Assembly: GCA_958510875.1 (NCBI GenBank)
Contig: CAUEHT010000011.1
Location: 52,501-116,500 of the forward strand
DNA length: 64,000 nt
Direction: 5' to 3'
Origin: Endomychus coccineus
Taxonomy: Eukaryota; Arthropoda; Insecta; Coleoptera; Endomychidae
Part shown: positions 42,943-53,869 of the stretch, piece by piece
How the letters are laid out: each line of letters starts with the position of its first letter
Position numbering within the stretch: the first letter of the stretch is position 1
Program-made: the position numbers and the translations under genes
Notes under the pieces: generated by a model
Seen by the model: the letters and a program-made list of their open reading frames with translations, nothing else
Told to the model about the DNA's origin: nothing
Database searches by the model: none

Positions 42943-43841
42943 ATGAACTTAGCAGCGTGCGTTCGTGATTCAAATGTGGCTACATGGTCCACCAACAATT
43001 TTATTAAGTTAACAGTTAATGAAGTGTGTCTAAAATTTGGGATCGATATAAGAAACGATAAAAGAAACTATTTATTTTGGAATATTCAACTAAACCAACG
43101 CGTTCTGATGAATGAAGATCTATTGAATTGGTTAGGTTATCGCGGCAAAAAATATCATGCTAAAAAGGGTGTTATAACAAGATTGTTGAGGAAAAACCCG
43201 CATATACACCATTTAGAAATTTGTGATAAGACTGATGCACGAAAGAAATATTATGTTCTAGATGCTATTGATTTCGAATCATTATTGATGCAAATGCGAA
43301 CTCCTAAAGTCATCGAGTTACGTGAACTGTTTTCGTTAATGAAATTTATTATGATGAAATATTGTGAGTACGAGAAATTCTATGAACAACAAGAACGTCA
43401 AAGAGCTGAGGAACGTGAATGTCTTGCGGAAGAACGATCTCAATGCTTATCTCAACAAATTCAAATGAATGTTATCACCTTACGGAATAACATTGCACCA
43501 AATATTGTTCCACCTCCTATAAATTTCGGAAAGAGACGAAATTTAGGTAATTACTTTGTTTTTTATAATAAAATTTATATAATATATATTATTTAGGATT
43601 ATATCGAAAATCGAATGATATGAGACCAGAATGGTACCTAATGTGTCGACAGGAGGATGGTTGGCGTGATGCCGAAAGAAAATTACAAAATCGAGGAATG
43701 CGATTAATACGTAAATGGTCTAACATATCTCATGCTATCGATATTGGTAACGAAGTGAAACAGAATTTCCGCCGCGATTTGAAATGGTATGCAAGAGGAA
43801 ATATCATTCATGCCGCAGAAGAAGAGGGGGTGAACAATTGA
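42943..43841 (+). CDS. MSV199/DUF3627 two-domain protein, spliced
   Basis: The first exon (42,943-43,546) carries an MSV199-type domain (KFGIDIRNDKRN, FWNIQLNQRVLM, LLNWLGYRGKK, KYYVLDAIDFESLL) followed by a charged Glu/Arg coiled coil. A 50-nt AT-rich intron (TTTAG/GTAATT to TATTTAG/GATT, 43,547-43,596) leads to a second exon (43,597-43,841) with a DUF3627-like tail (YLMCRQEDGW, RGMRLIRKWSNI). Together they give 282 codons with no break. In entomopox, irido- and ascoviruses these two domains are usually found in one protein, thought to bind DNA or regulate. Found only in copy 2. Confidence 0.7.
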
Positions 43842-43984
43842 TTAGTGATATCAACATCGAGTCATTGATAGAATGTGTTATCAATCACAAAAATAAAGCT
43901 TATGAACTAGCAAATGATAATGTCAATATATTATTATAATTATCATTACTTTTGTTTTATTAAAACACTTATATCTTCATACAA

Positions 43985-44506
43985 TCATTTATTTACATGG
44001 TAAATAGCCTTCTTTACATATTTAACAAACATTTTCAACATTAGTACTGATAAAGAAGATAAAATTGCATACAAAATTGCGAAAATTTTAGAAATTTCTT
44101 CGTCTAGTGAGGAGGATGTATGTGTGGATGGTGTTGATATTGTCTTTGGTATGACATGTGGTAAACATGATGATTTTCGGAGCAATTGCCATTCAGCCAT
44201 ATCTCCCTCACTCCGGTCAAAGAATAAAAGTTTAAGTTTATAATGTATGGTGGTACGATTATCTTGAGGAATGTTGAATGCGGAAACCTCTAATTGATTA
44301 TCGTTGATTTTTCTAAAATTCATCGGAATCCATTCTGTACGGTTACACCCCCCACCATCATCGGTTGCAACATCCTTCAGACAAATATAAATGCGCTCAA
44401 CGTGTTGGGGAACGTTCGCGTATAGAATACCATTCAGAATTGTGGTTAGAATCACGAAATTTGTTTTCAACATCTCCACCCCCATCATTATCTTCACTTT
44501 TTGCAC
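43985..44506 (-). CDS. Small type I membrane protein of unknown family
   Basis: An open frame of up to 173 residues. A better start may be the internal Met at 44,473, which begins a clear signal peptide (MLKTNFVILTTILNG). An extracellular part with four Cys and one N-x-T site (DNRTTI) follows, then a Ser/Thr-rich stalk and a transmembrane helix (AILYAILSSLSVLMLKMF) with a basic tail. The gene converges on the MSV199 gene, with AATAAA on both sides of the junction. It may be an envelope or host-interaction protein, but no family is recognised. Confidence 0.5.
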   Translation of the reverse strand: MQKVKIMMGVEMLKTNFVILTTILNGILYANVPQHVERIYICLKDVATDDGGGCNRTEWIPMNFRKINDNQLEVSAFNIPQDNRTTIHYKLKLLFFDRSEGDMAEWQLLRKSSCLPHVIPKTISTPSTHTSSSLDEEISKIFAILYAILSSLSVLMLKMFVKYVKKAIYHVNK

Positions 44507-44591
44507 TTGTAAATGTATTCAACAGTTTTATAACTTTTATTTTATCTTCGTAAAAATTCAAGTCTCTTCTTAGTTCATGAACTTTCTCCAC
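44397..44591 (-). CDS. Short upstream ORF overlapping the membrane-protein gene
   Basis: A frame of 64 codons with a helical, charged start (MEKVHELRRDLNFYEDKIK), overlapping the signal-peptide gene in another frame. A partial duplicate of its DNA lies at 47,240-47,290. It could be a small leader protein or chance. Confidence 0.25.
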   Translation of the reverse strand: MEKVHELRRDLNFYEDKIKVIKLLNTFTSAKSEDNDGGGDVENKFRDSNHNSEWYSIRERSPTR

Positions 44592-44699
44592 AAATTTTCA
44601 AAGTAGACGTGTGTATTCTTCAAAAGATATATGCATAATGACACATTTACAAACTTACCGGATATCTTTATCATAACCTCCAACTATTCACATTCACTT

Positions 44700-45420
44700 A
44701 TAGAGTATCATTATTATTACTCGCATTTCATTCCTCATCTGACAATCATAGTTCGTGAACGATGATGACGTCATCATCGTTCGTGAACTATGGTCGCCGG
44801 ATTGAATCAGTTACTGTCATCGGTTCGAAGCAGTGACGTCATCATCGTTCGTAAACTATGGTCGCCGGATTGAAACAATGAATGCCTCCCGTGACGTCAT
44901 CATCGTTGGTAAACTATGATCGTAGGATCTTCAATTCAATAAAATTAACATTCTGCATATCAAGACTTTTCATTCGATACCTATAAAGCTATGGTTGACA
45001 TTCATAGATCCGTCATGACAGTTCGCGTGAAAGATGCTTCATGGATCCACCACGTCACACCCTCCAAGACGCGACATGACACCTCGATGAAGACCTCACG
45101 TGACAGACACCATGACAACTCTTTCCACCACCATGATGCCCTATGGTTTTGAGCTAGGTTAGCTCTTTAACCTTCAGCTCTATGGTACGTGATAGCCACC
45201 ATGACACCTTGTGACAGACACTCCGTCGAAGTGACAGACACCATAGCTCACCGCGTGACAGATTATGTGATTTCAAAACCGTACGAGTCGCATGAGTCGA
45301 ACGAGTCGAACTGGTGGCGACACCTCCACGAAGCAGTCTGTACCTTTATGCTGTGACGTCACACGTCGGCCCTGTGATAGCAGCCTGTCATCTTGGATTC
45401 GCACGAGTCGGACGAGCTGA
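44700..45420. repeat. Segmental duplication, copy 1 (pairs with 47,300-48,025)
   Basis: The palindrome block plus about 470 bp downstream (TTAACATTCTGCATATCAAG, GATGCTTCATGGATCCACCACG, ACCTTCAGCTCTATGGTACG) is repeated nearly unchanged at 47,300-48,025 in the same orientation. Confidence 0.75.
44735..44945. promoter_or_regulatory. hr-like palindrome block, copy 2
   Basis: A 46-bp palindrome at 44,747-44,792 centred on TGACGTCA, then two repeat units (GTCGCCGGATTGAA spacers), each with a half palindrome, ending GATCTTCAATTCAATAAAA as in 6,075 and, inverted, 56,610-56,630. Confidence 0.55.
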
Positions 45421-46335
45421 ACTGGTGGCGCCACCTACACGAAGCAGCCTGTACCTTCGATGACCGCTGTCACGTGGTGGTGACACCTACACGAAGCAGC
45501 CTGTACCTTCGGTCCGCCATGACATCTGTCACGTGACACCTACACGAAGCAGCCGGTACCATTAGCTCACCATGACAGCTGTCATGTGGTGGTGACACCT
45601 ACACGGAGCAGCCTGTACCTTCAGCCCATCATGACAGCTGTCACGTGGTGGTGACACCTACACGGAGGAACCTGTACCTTTGGTCCGCCATGACAGCTGT
45701 CACGTTGTGGTAACACCTCTACGAAGCAGCCTGTACCTCAGGGTCGCCATGACAGCTGTCACGTGGTGGTAACATCTTCACGAAGCAATCTGTACCTTAG
45801 GTCCGCCATGACAGCTGTCACTTGGTGGTGCCATCGCCACGAAGCAGTCTGTACCTTCGATGACAGCTGTCACGTGGTGATGACATCTTCATGAAGCAGC
45901 CTGTACCTTTGGACTAAAGGTAGAGATTGTTTCCTAGAGGTGGCGGAGCACCCTCCACAAAGCAGTCTGTACCTTGGGTCCGTCATGACAGCTGTCATGT
46001 GGTTGCGACATCTGCACGAAGCATTCTGTACCTTAGGTCCGCCATGACAGCTGTCACGTGGTGGTGACACCTACACAAAGCCGCCTGTACCTTAAGGCCA
46101 CCATGACAGCTGTCACTTGGTGGCGCCATCTCCACGAAGCAATCTGTACTTTAGGTCCACCATGACAGCTGTAACTTATGGTTGCCATGACAGCTGAACC
46201 TTATGGTCGCCATGACAGCTGGACCTCATGGTCGCCATGACAGCAGTACCTTATGGTCGCCATGACAGCTGGACCTTATGGTCGCCATGACAGCTGTACC
46301 TTATGGTCGCCATGACAGGTGTCATGTGATAGTCA
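45300..46335. repeat. ~60-bp minisatellite with CAGCTG and CACGTG sites
   Basis: About 17-20 units of CCATGACAGCTGTCACGTGG, then a TGGTGACACCTACACGAAGC and AGCCTGTACCTT spacer. TGACAGCTGTCA is a perfect palindrome, and CACGTG a second E-box next to it. From about 46,160 the units shrink to about 30 bp (TTATGGTCGCCATGACAGCTG). Continues at 48,020-48,620. Confidence 0.8.
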
Positions 46336-46469
46336 CGTGACTCTGTACATGTGACACACTTTTTATACACACCCTGTATACTCTTTACAAATAAAATCCT
46401 TATCACCTACATCCTTTCAAAACTGATAAGGACGAGCTCACACCGGATGCACATCGACAGCTAGACCGG
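46336..46469. other. Short junction sequence
   Basis: Contains CACACCCTGTATACTC (also at 48,228) and CCTTATCA words, then enters the ATPase fragment. Confidence 0.35.
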
Positions 46470-46884
46470 ATATCTTGTCGCAGGAGTAGTCCTGTTCATC
46501 TACTAACATCACGTCATCGAATATTATGATTGAATTAGGCCTCGCTTCTGTGGGGTCTATGACCTCATCACTTTCGGTACAAGGAAAATATCCAAGCCCC
46601 TCAATTTTCTTCAATGTCTCCTTTAGTAACTAGTATTTTGGTTGGTGTGAAGACTTTGAATATATGTACACGTTTTCAAATTTCAGACCGTTTGCATCTT
46701 ACAATAGAGATTGCATCACATTTGTGTTCTCACAATTACTAGGACCACAGATTATTGTTCGTAAAGTATTTGGCAGCAAAGAGCTGTGACGTTGTGATTG
46801 TCCTAAATTCATAATATTCAACGAGTCTTTTTGCTTAACAATCTTCATGTTGTCTAGAGGAGCATCGAAATCATACTGAAACAT
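46470..46884 (-). pseudogene. Packaging ATPase fragment (N-terminal part), inverted
   Basis: On the - strand from 46,884 it matches copy 3's ATPase from its Met through Walker A to Walker B (SIIIFDDVM), then changes to unrelated sequence. The Walker A region reads GPSNCENTN instead of GPSNCGKTN, so the nucleotide-binding Lys is gone, and a stop lies about 60 codons in (near 46,697). The promoter-like TAGTATATAAAC is kept upstream at about 46,905. Confidence 0.7.
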
Positions 46885-46989
46885 ATGTTAATGAGCATTG
46901 GTTTATATACTAGTTGATGATGTTATATTGTGTATGTCCGATCACGCGGTTAGGTACTTCTACGCTTCTCTCATAATCAGGTATCAAAT

Positions 46990-47215
46990 ACGTGTTAAAT
47001 AGGTATGAATGTTGAAACACGTGCTGAACACGTGTCTGAGTATTGGAGCATGTGTCTGAACACATGTCTGAGTAGAGCATGTGTCTTAATGTTGAAGCAC
47101 GTGCTTAACACGTGTCTGATTATTGTATTACGTGTCTGAACATGTGACTGAACATGTGTCTTAATGTTGAAGCACATGCCGGAGTGATGAATCACGAGAA
47201 AAAACATGTGCATGA
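46990..47215 (-). promoter_or_regulatory. Degenerate CACGTG/CATGTG array upstream of inverted ATPase
   Basis: About ten diverged units of the 57-kb array (TTGAAGCACGTGC, ACACGTGTCTGA, ACATGTGTCT), with many CACGTG changed to CATGTG. It sits in the same place relative to the ATPase start as in copy 3. Confidence 0.55.
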
Positions 47216-47299
47216 ATGTACTACCTATTTACTTTTACACCTAATGTATTCAACAGTCTTATAACTTCAATTTTACAGTGTGATGAATAATGAGTAGAT

Positions 47300-48025
47300 A
47301 TCATTATTATTACTTGCATTTCATTCCTCATATGACCATCATAGTTCGTGAACGATGATGACGTCATCATCGTTCGTGAACTATGTTCACCAGATTGAAT
47401 CAGTTACTGTCATCGGTTCGAAGCAGTGACGTCATCATCATTCGTAAACTATGGTCGCCGGATTGAAACAATGAATGCCTCCCGTGACGTCATCATCGTT
47501 CGTAAACTATGATCGCAGGATCTTCAATTCAATAAAATTAACATTCTGCATATCAAGACTTTTCATTTGATACCCATAAAGCTGTGGTTGTCATTCATAG
47601 ATCTGCCATGACAGTTCGCGACACAGATGCTTCATGGATCCACCACGTCACACCTTCCAAGACGCGACATGACACCTCGATGAAGACCTCACGTGACAGA
47701 CACCATGACAACTCTTTCCATCGCCATGATGTTCTATGGTTTTGAGTTGGGTTAGCTCTATAACCTTCAGCTCTATGGTACGTGGTAGCCACCACGACAC
47801 CTTGTGACAGACACACCGTCGAAGTGACAGACACCATATCTCACCGCGTGACAGATCATGTGATTTCAAAACCGTACGAGTCGCATGAGTCGAACTGGTG
47901 GCGACACCTCCACGAAGCAGTCTGTACCTTCATGCTGTGACGTCACACGTCTGCCCTGTGATAGCAGCCTGTTATCTTGGATTCGCACGACTCGGACAAG
48001 CCGAACTGGTGGCGCCACCTACACG
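47300..48025. repeat. Segmental duplication, copy 2
   Basis: Pairs with 44,700-45,420; a few substitutions and short indels separate them. The duplicated unit includes the hr-like block and the start of the minisatellite. Confidence 0.75.
47335..47530. promoter_or_regulatory. hr-like palindrome block, inverted copy
   Basis: A 46-bp palindrome at 47,340-47,385 with TGACGTCA core, plus two half units and the GATCTTCAATTCAATAAAA border. Confidence 0.55.
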
Positions 48026-48620
48026 AAGCAGTCTGTACCTTCAACGATCAATCTTATGACAGCTGTCACGTGGTGGCGACACCTCCACGAAGCAGTCTGT
48101 ACCTTTAGCCCGTCATGACAGCTGTCACGTGGTGGCGACATCTGCACGAGGCAGGCTGTACCTTAGGTCTGCCATGATAGCTGCCATGTGATAGTCACGT
48201 GATCCTGTACATGTGACACACTTTTTATAAGCACCCTGTATACTCTTCACAAAAAACCAATCACATGACAGCTGTCACGTGGTGGGGACACCTACACGAA
48301 GCAGCCTGTACCTTAAGCCCGCCATGACAGCTGTCACGTGGTGGTGACACTTACACGAAGCAACCTGTATCTCTAGCCCGCCATGACAGCTGTCACGTGG
48401 TGGTAACATCTCCATGAAGCAGCCTGTACCTTTGGTCCGCCATGACAGCTGTCCATGACAGCTGTCACTTGGTGGCGACATCTGCACGAAGCAACCTGTA
48501 CCTTAGGTCCGCCATGACAGCTGTCACTTGGTGGCGACATCTGCACGAAGCAATCTGTACCTTAGGTCCGCCATGACAGCTGTCACTTGATGGCAACATC
48601 TGCACATCTGCTATGAAGTT
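48020..48620. repeat. ~60-bp minisatellite, second array
   Basis: About eight units of the CATGACAGCTGTCACGTGG type, interrupted near 48,170-48,260 by ATGTGATAGTCACGTGA and CACCCTGTATACTC, the same tail as at 46,320-46,385. Confidence 0.75.
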
Positions 48621-48721
48621 GTTCAGTTGTGTAGCGCCAATGCATGTTGTACATTATTTTTAGTAGTTTATTTTGGGTTCTGAAAAGTGGATTGATTCAA
48701 CGTAGTATTATATGCACCTCC

Positions 48722-49087
48722 TCAGCCTATTATGCCATATTGCATAATAGATTGGGCAAGAGCAAAATATACTATTCTGAGTAAAAATACATTTAGAAAA
48801 TTTCGTAATTGTCTGAACATACAAAATAATTTTCTAATTTTTTTAATTAAATTGGAGATATGGATATCCCATTTCATAAAGGAATCAACTATTATACCTA
48901 GATATTTGGTATTATTAACTAACTTTATATTGTTTGCACAGCTACAATCTTTTATATTTGTACAATTTATGGGGTGTAACTTTAATAAGTGGTAATCTGG
49001 TAAGCCAGCTCTATGAGAGGAAAACGGTACACAGGTACGTTGACACCCCATATATGATATTGTCACATCCGACTTCGGAGGCGACAA
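48722..49087 (-). pseudogene. LINE reverse-transcriptase 3' fragment
   Basis: On the - strand: LLKLHPINCTNIKDCSC, NTKYLGIIVDSFMKWDIHI, KIRKLFCMFRQLRNFL and ALAQSIMQYGII follow the order typical of the C-terminal RT region of insect non-LTR elements (KYLG..D....W..HI, KIRK.., Q.....YGI). No polymerase core (YADD) remains, and the end is open at 48,722. Confidence 0.65.
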
Positions 49088-50339
49088 CGTTTTCGCATGT
49101 TTTCATTGTCTCTGGCCTCAGTAGGCCTTCCAGAGCCCTAAACCGAAATTTTTGTCGGAAGCCACAAAGTAGTCTCTATACCCACAAAAGTGATTTTCAG
49201 TTCCGGTAAATACCGCTGACGTTGGTGTTGCACAAAACTTATAGGGAGGGCACGTTGTCGCCTCCGATTATATAAATCTTATTTTTGCATCACATACGTT
49301 ACGCTGCCGCCTCCGCTAGAAGGCAACGTCGGGAGAAAGATGATGTTCGCATTATCTCTATGAGTATGTGACGTTCGTGAAATGATAAAATGTCATCAAT
49401 GTCTAAGATAATATTAAAGATATGCAATAAGTACCAACAATGATTTACCTTTCACAAGCCAACAAATTTAATGACAGTATAAGTATCACACTATTCGAGG
49501 AATATTTATGGTAACATAACCTGTGAATATTCTTCATAATTTTCATTCGTTCAAAAATTATAATGCACCTAAATATTCAATACATATCTAGTATTTTTAA
49601 ATAATTCAATTCTTAATGTGGTGTATCCTTGATATTTTAATTTGTAGTACTTTACATTGAAGGCTGATATTATTCAAAGGTAGTATTATGTGATGTTATC
49701 TCGTCCGAGTGAGTCTTTACATTCCGCCGACCTCTTGGTTGGCGTAGTGAGGACTATATGTATTGTCACTGTAGACATTCGGCTTATGCTAGTTGCGCTT
49801 CATTTGTAACACTCGAACATAACGGTCCATATGTTAGTGCATAGTCGAATCATAATGTTAAAAATGGGAAGACGTGATGCGACTTTTTGCAAAAGTAGAG
49901 TAAAATTCACAGGAATAGGTTTTTCGGATACAAAATCATGGTTTGGGTGTGCTTCCTCGGCACTTATCTACTTGGGCTAGTATTGAAAGAATCGTAATTT
50001 GTTTTTTTTTATTCTAAAGGACAAGAGCGAAATTCATAATGTAAAGAATGCACTTTTTATGATAAAGCTCTCAATATATTTTTTCCAAATCTGCCAACTT
50101 CATTGTTTAAGCAATGACATATTGCAAAAAAAAAATGTTTCTGCCATTATCAAGGAACGCTATGTTGTAAATTGAAAAATCTGATTCGATTCGGAGGTAT
50201 TCAAAAAGCGGGTCTTCTAAGATCAATCACAATCTTTACAATTCTTTCGTTGATTTGTTATCAACGAATTAACGTTTTGTTTAACAATTTATCCCACAGG
50301 AAGTAATACCTATTACAGATAATAGCTGAAAAATATTGA
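49088..50339. other. Unassigned interval
   Basis: 49,060-49,330 has TCGCCTCCGA and GGAGGCGACAACG words in both orientations (weak inverted repeat). The rest shows no feature. Confidence 0.4.
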
Positions 50340-50890
50340 GTTTTCATCACAGAAGTTGTATCTCTATTATTGTTCGGATATATTGCATATTGAGCTAGTA
50401 ATCAACAACTCAAAATAACTAGTGTTTGGAAAGATTTAATCACTCAAAACCTCCTGCAATGGCTGAATATGGATAATACATATCAATTATATATCGTCCT
50501 GCATAAAAATTATGAAAAAAAAGAAATTGTTTAAAAAGAGCTACATGAACAAAAAGAATATCTCCGTAGTAAAATGTTGTATTAACAAGTGGTCTCCGAA
50601 CAATATATTGGCGCAAAATGAAATTTCACGCCTAAGGAGACCTAAATGCGATAGTCGGAAGCTGAAATATCTGTTTTTGCTGTGTCGCTTCGGTCTTCTC
50701 ACAATTGTTTATATAAATTTTGTGGAGCAAAACTTGAGTCGAATCGAAGGTAATACGTTGTTAACGATGAAAGATTCACAAAATACGTTAGATATTTCAT
50801 ATGTTTGCGTCACTTTTAGAAAGGTCAGTTTATCATCGCCTGACGAACAGTAGCGTATATATGGAAACGCATGAGCGGTAAGAGCGACAT
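50340..50890 (-). repeat. Interspersed repeat, inverted copy
   Basis: Reverse complement of the repeat at 51,120-51,560: AAAACCTCCTGCA, ACAAGTTTTGCTCC-type text, ATATTTCATATGTTTGCGTCAC, and CGTATATATGGAAACGCATGAGCGG. The 113-residue + strand frame inside it is not a gene. Confidence 0.55.
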
Positions 50891-51119
50891 ATTCAAAATT
50901 CGAATGGAAGAAGTGAAGGTTTATTTTACTGAACCTCATGTATCAAGAACGGTATATGCAGGTACATTTCTCTTGAGTTCTTTGTAGGAAAGGAGGGGAA
51001 TAATGATATGAACAGATTTGGACAAGACCCTATTTCACCACGTGCATTTCATGAGCTTAAAGTGGTACTCTTTTAACAGAAATTTTATGTTCACTCTACA
51101 TTCATATGCAATCTCCCCT

Positions 51120-51560
51120 CTAGCACTGCCGTTCGAATTTTGTATCTATCGCTCGCACCGCGTTATGCGTTCCCGTATATACGAGTGTAGGATATTTTTT
51201 TTCTGGCCGCGATAATCTGGTCTTTTTTGAGTGATGCAAACATATGAAATATCCTACGTATTTTATAGGATTTTTGTTTATAGTTGGATTGACGTATTGC
51301 TTTCGATTTGAGTCATTGGTTGCTCCTGAAGCAATTCAGTGAATACATAATTTTTGTGCAGAACCATATAGAAATGATTGTTATTATTTATATCTAGGCC
51401 CTGCAGGAGGTTTTGATTCAGAAAACCTCTTCAAAGGCTAGTTATTTGCAACTCATGTTTCTTTCAATTGTTAAATGATAGCTCAATATGCAAATTAGCC
51501 AAACAATAAAAAAGTACAATCAATTTGATATTTCTCAACATGTTTCAGCTACTGTCTTCT
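51120..51560 (+). repeat. Interspersed repeat, direct copy 1
   Basis: CTAGCACTGCCGTTCGAATTTTG, GCTCGCACCGCG, GTCTTTTTTGAGTGATGCAA, CAGGAGGTTTTGA and TCTTCAAAGGCTAGTTATTTG match 52,460-53,060 in order. Confidence 0.65.
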
Positions 51561-52078
51561 AACTAGATGTTAGCTTCTTAGAAAGAAAAATTGTTAGTTG
51601 AAACATTAATTTGTTAATAACAAATTGAAGGTAGTAAGTAATCTTGAAAGATGAGTATCATTAATACCTCTAATTCGATTCAAGATTTTTTATTTAAGAC
51701 TCACCGTTTCTTGATAATAGCAAGAATAGGAAACATTTTGCAATGAATTACCATTTAAACATTGAAATTCGCATATTTGCAAAAAATATTGAGTTTTATA
51801 ATCAGCGCATTTTCCGATATTATAATCCACCATAATCTCGCTGCGGTTCATATATACTCATTTGTAGGATGAACGTTGAACTCGATCTCAAAAAGCGAGT
51901 TGTTGAGAATTACCTTAAAAAACAACTAAAAGCTGGTGTCTAATTGGAATCAGACAATCAGAAGAAAACAAAATTACAGGGTTGGGTGTCGAAATTCGAG
52001 GAATGTGAGGGTGTAGGTAATGGACCAGGAGATATAGTCTTCTCCTCCTGTATTATTAAAAGACGAAGGAAATAAAAT

Positions 52079-52348
52079 TTGATTATCTTAATAACTTTGA
52101 TCCTATTTTATAATTCCGGTAAATCCCAGTTTCCCAAAATTTACTGTTCTGATAACAAATTTAACCCTTCTTTCAAGATTATTGAGAAAGGGTTACTACA
52201 TCTCCCTAGTGTATCTGACGAAACTTTGTCGGGCGGGGAAATGCATATGAACGCTAATTGCACATACAATTCAAAAATGTACCACTGTGAATTTGTTATT
52301 GAAGAACTGTTACAAATAAAGTGTTTAGAGTTTATAAGGTCCAAGTAA
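52079..52348 (+). other. Open frame with hydrophobic start, no ATG
   Basis: The frame begins without an ATG, with a hydrophobic stretch (LITLILFYNSG) followed by about 70 residues with four Cys. This could be an exon of a secreted protein or an old coding remnant. No family recognised and no convincing splice sites. Confidence 0.15.
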
Positions 52349-52459
52349 TGAATAGCGACTTATTAACATCTGTTCATATTATCACCTCCCTCACTACGAC
52401 AGACTCAAAAGAAATGTAGCTGCACTTACCGATTTTGATTAATGGAGCTTAGGAAATTA

Positions 52460-53060
52460 TCTAGCACTGCCGTTTGAATTTTGGTTCTATTACTCGCACC
52501 GCGTATGCGTTCTCCTATATACGATTATACGCTATTTCTCTTCTGACAGTTATAATGTGGTCTTTTTTTAAGCGACGCAATTATATAAGATATCCAACGG
52601 ATCTCAAGGGGCTTTTTGTAGTCAGATTAACGTATTACCTTCAATTTAAGACGACAATTGCTCTAACAAAGTTTCAAATCAAAAATTGAGAGACAAAACC
52701 GGAACAATAAAATAAAATTGAGATATCTCCGCCTCCGGCCATTGGAATTAGGTCTACCAATTTTTGTTTAGCGTGCTAATATATCGAATGCCGAAAACCG
52801 TATGTTGATGTGACATTCCACTATGGAAATATTCTCATTGTTTCAAAGCCCTTTTTTTGAGCAGTTGAAATAATCACTTCAAACAAATAATTTTAGAACA
52901 GTCCCATATAGAAATATTGGGTAGTAGCACTGCATGAGGTTTTGAGTTCAAAAACTTCTTCAAAGGCTAGTTATTTGGTAATTCATCTTCCAATTGTTGA
53001 TAAATAGCTTAATATGAAATATATCCTAATAATGAAAAGACTACTAATGTATTGATATAT
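52460..53060 (+). repeat. Interspersed repeat, direct copy 2
   Basis: Second direct copy of the 51,120-51,560 repeat, with small indels and about 80% visible similarity. Confidence 0.65.
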
Positions 53061-53104
53061 CCCAACATGTGTCAGTTACTATCAGGTATGAATTACCATA
53101 AATT

Positions 53105-53400
53105 CATAGGAAACAGGTCACACTGACACATATGCTCATTATTCTAGCCTTTACGTACTTTTGGGTCTCATGACCATCATCAGGAGACACTCATGGATTT
53201 TTGTACAATATCAAAATTTAAAAAAAATGTCTTCAAATTTTCGGTTGTTTGAATGACAGTCATCGGAGATGTCTAGTGATATTTGGAGAATAGCATATGA
53301 ATAAGATTTCACCTGATGTAGTCGTGAGGTCGAAACTTACGTAAAGACGAAATTAATAAGCATATGTGTAAATGTGACATATCTCCTGAGAATTCATTTA
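53105..53400. repeat. Foldback MITE, copy 3
   Basis: CACATATGCTCATTA, TTTACGTACTTTTGGGTCTC and ATCAGGAGACA at left pair with GTCGTGAGGTCGAAACTTACG, AATAAGCATATGTGT at right. Same family as 32,690 and 34,170. Confidence 0.65.
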
Positions 53401-53409
53401 TAGGGTAGT

Positions 53410-53515
53410 AGGGATACCGGCATTTGGGCCCGCCTGATAGAGAGCCTTATCAGATGTAGGCAACCAGTAGTGCATGCACGATCTCAGACGACCTTGGGGT
53501 TCCTTATCAGTTATG
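53410..53515. repeat. Inverted copy of the 40,735-40,852 repeat
   Basis: GGGCCCGCCTGATAGAGAG, CCAGTAGTGCATGCACGATC and CAGACGACCTTGGGG are the reverse complement of that repeat. Downstream, GGTAGACGGTTAGGGTGTGG is repeated at 53,615. Confidence 0.6.
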
Positions 53516-53790
53516 GGCGCGGTATGCCCAGACAGGTATCGGTAAGTACTGACCCTGTATTACCGGCCGGGTAGACGGTTAGGGTGTGGTCTCGCCTCTA
53601 ACCTTTAGGTGTTACCGGGTAGACGGTCAGGGTGTGGTCTCTGACCGCTAGGGGCCCTTCTGCTATGGTTGTATGATGGAGACCGAGTAGTGGTAATCAG
53701 CCTGTATATACAAGATAGTTCAAGGTGGACAGCAAGCAATATGTGAGGTTAGGGAGAACTTCAATGTAAAGCAGCATCAAAATATTTTTC

Positions 53791-53862
53791 TACACACGGG
53801 AATCGAACCCGAGAAATGAAATCCAAAGCCAGCTCCTTAACCGCTCAGCTATGGGGGAATTG
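53791..53862 (-). repeat. tRNA-derived sequence (SINE head or tRNA pseudogene)
   Basis: On the - strand TAGCTGAGCGGTTAAGG fits an RNA polymerase III A box and GGGTTCGATTCCCG fits the B box and T arm. The D stem GCT/AGC and T stem CGGG/CCCG pair. The acceptor and anticodon stems do not pair, so it is unlikely to be a working tRNA. Confidence 0.5.
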
Positions 53863-53869
53863 AGAACAA

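Noticed and set aside
50512..50853. 113-residue + strand ORF
   Set aside because: It is the reverse side of an interspersed repeat and is not kept open in the other copies.
53791..53862. Functional tRNA gene
   Set aside because: A and B boxes are good, but acceptor and anticodon stems do not pair.
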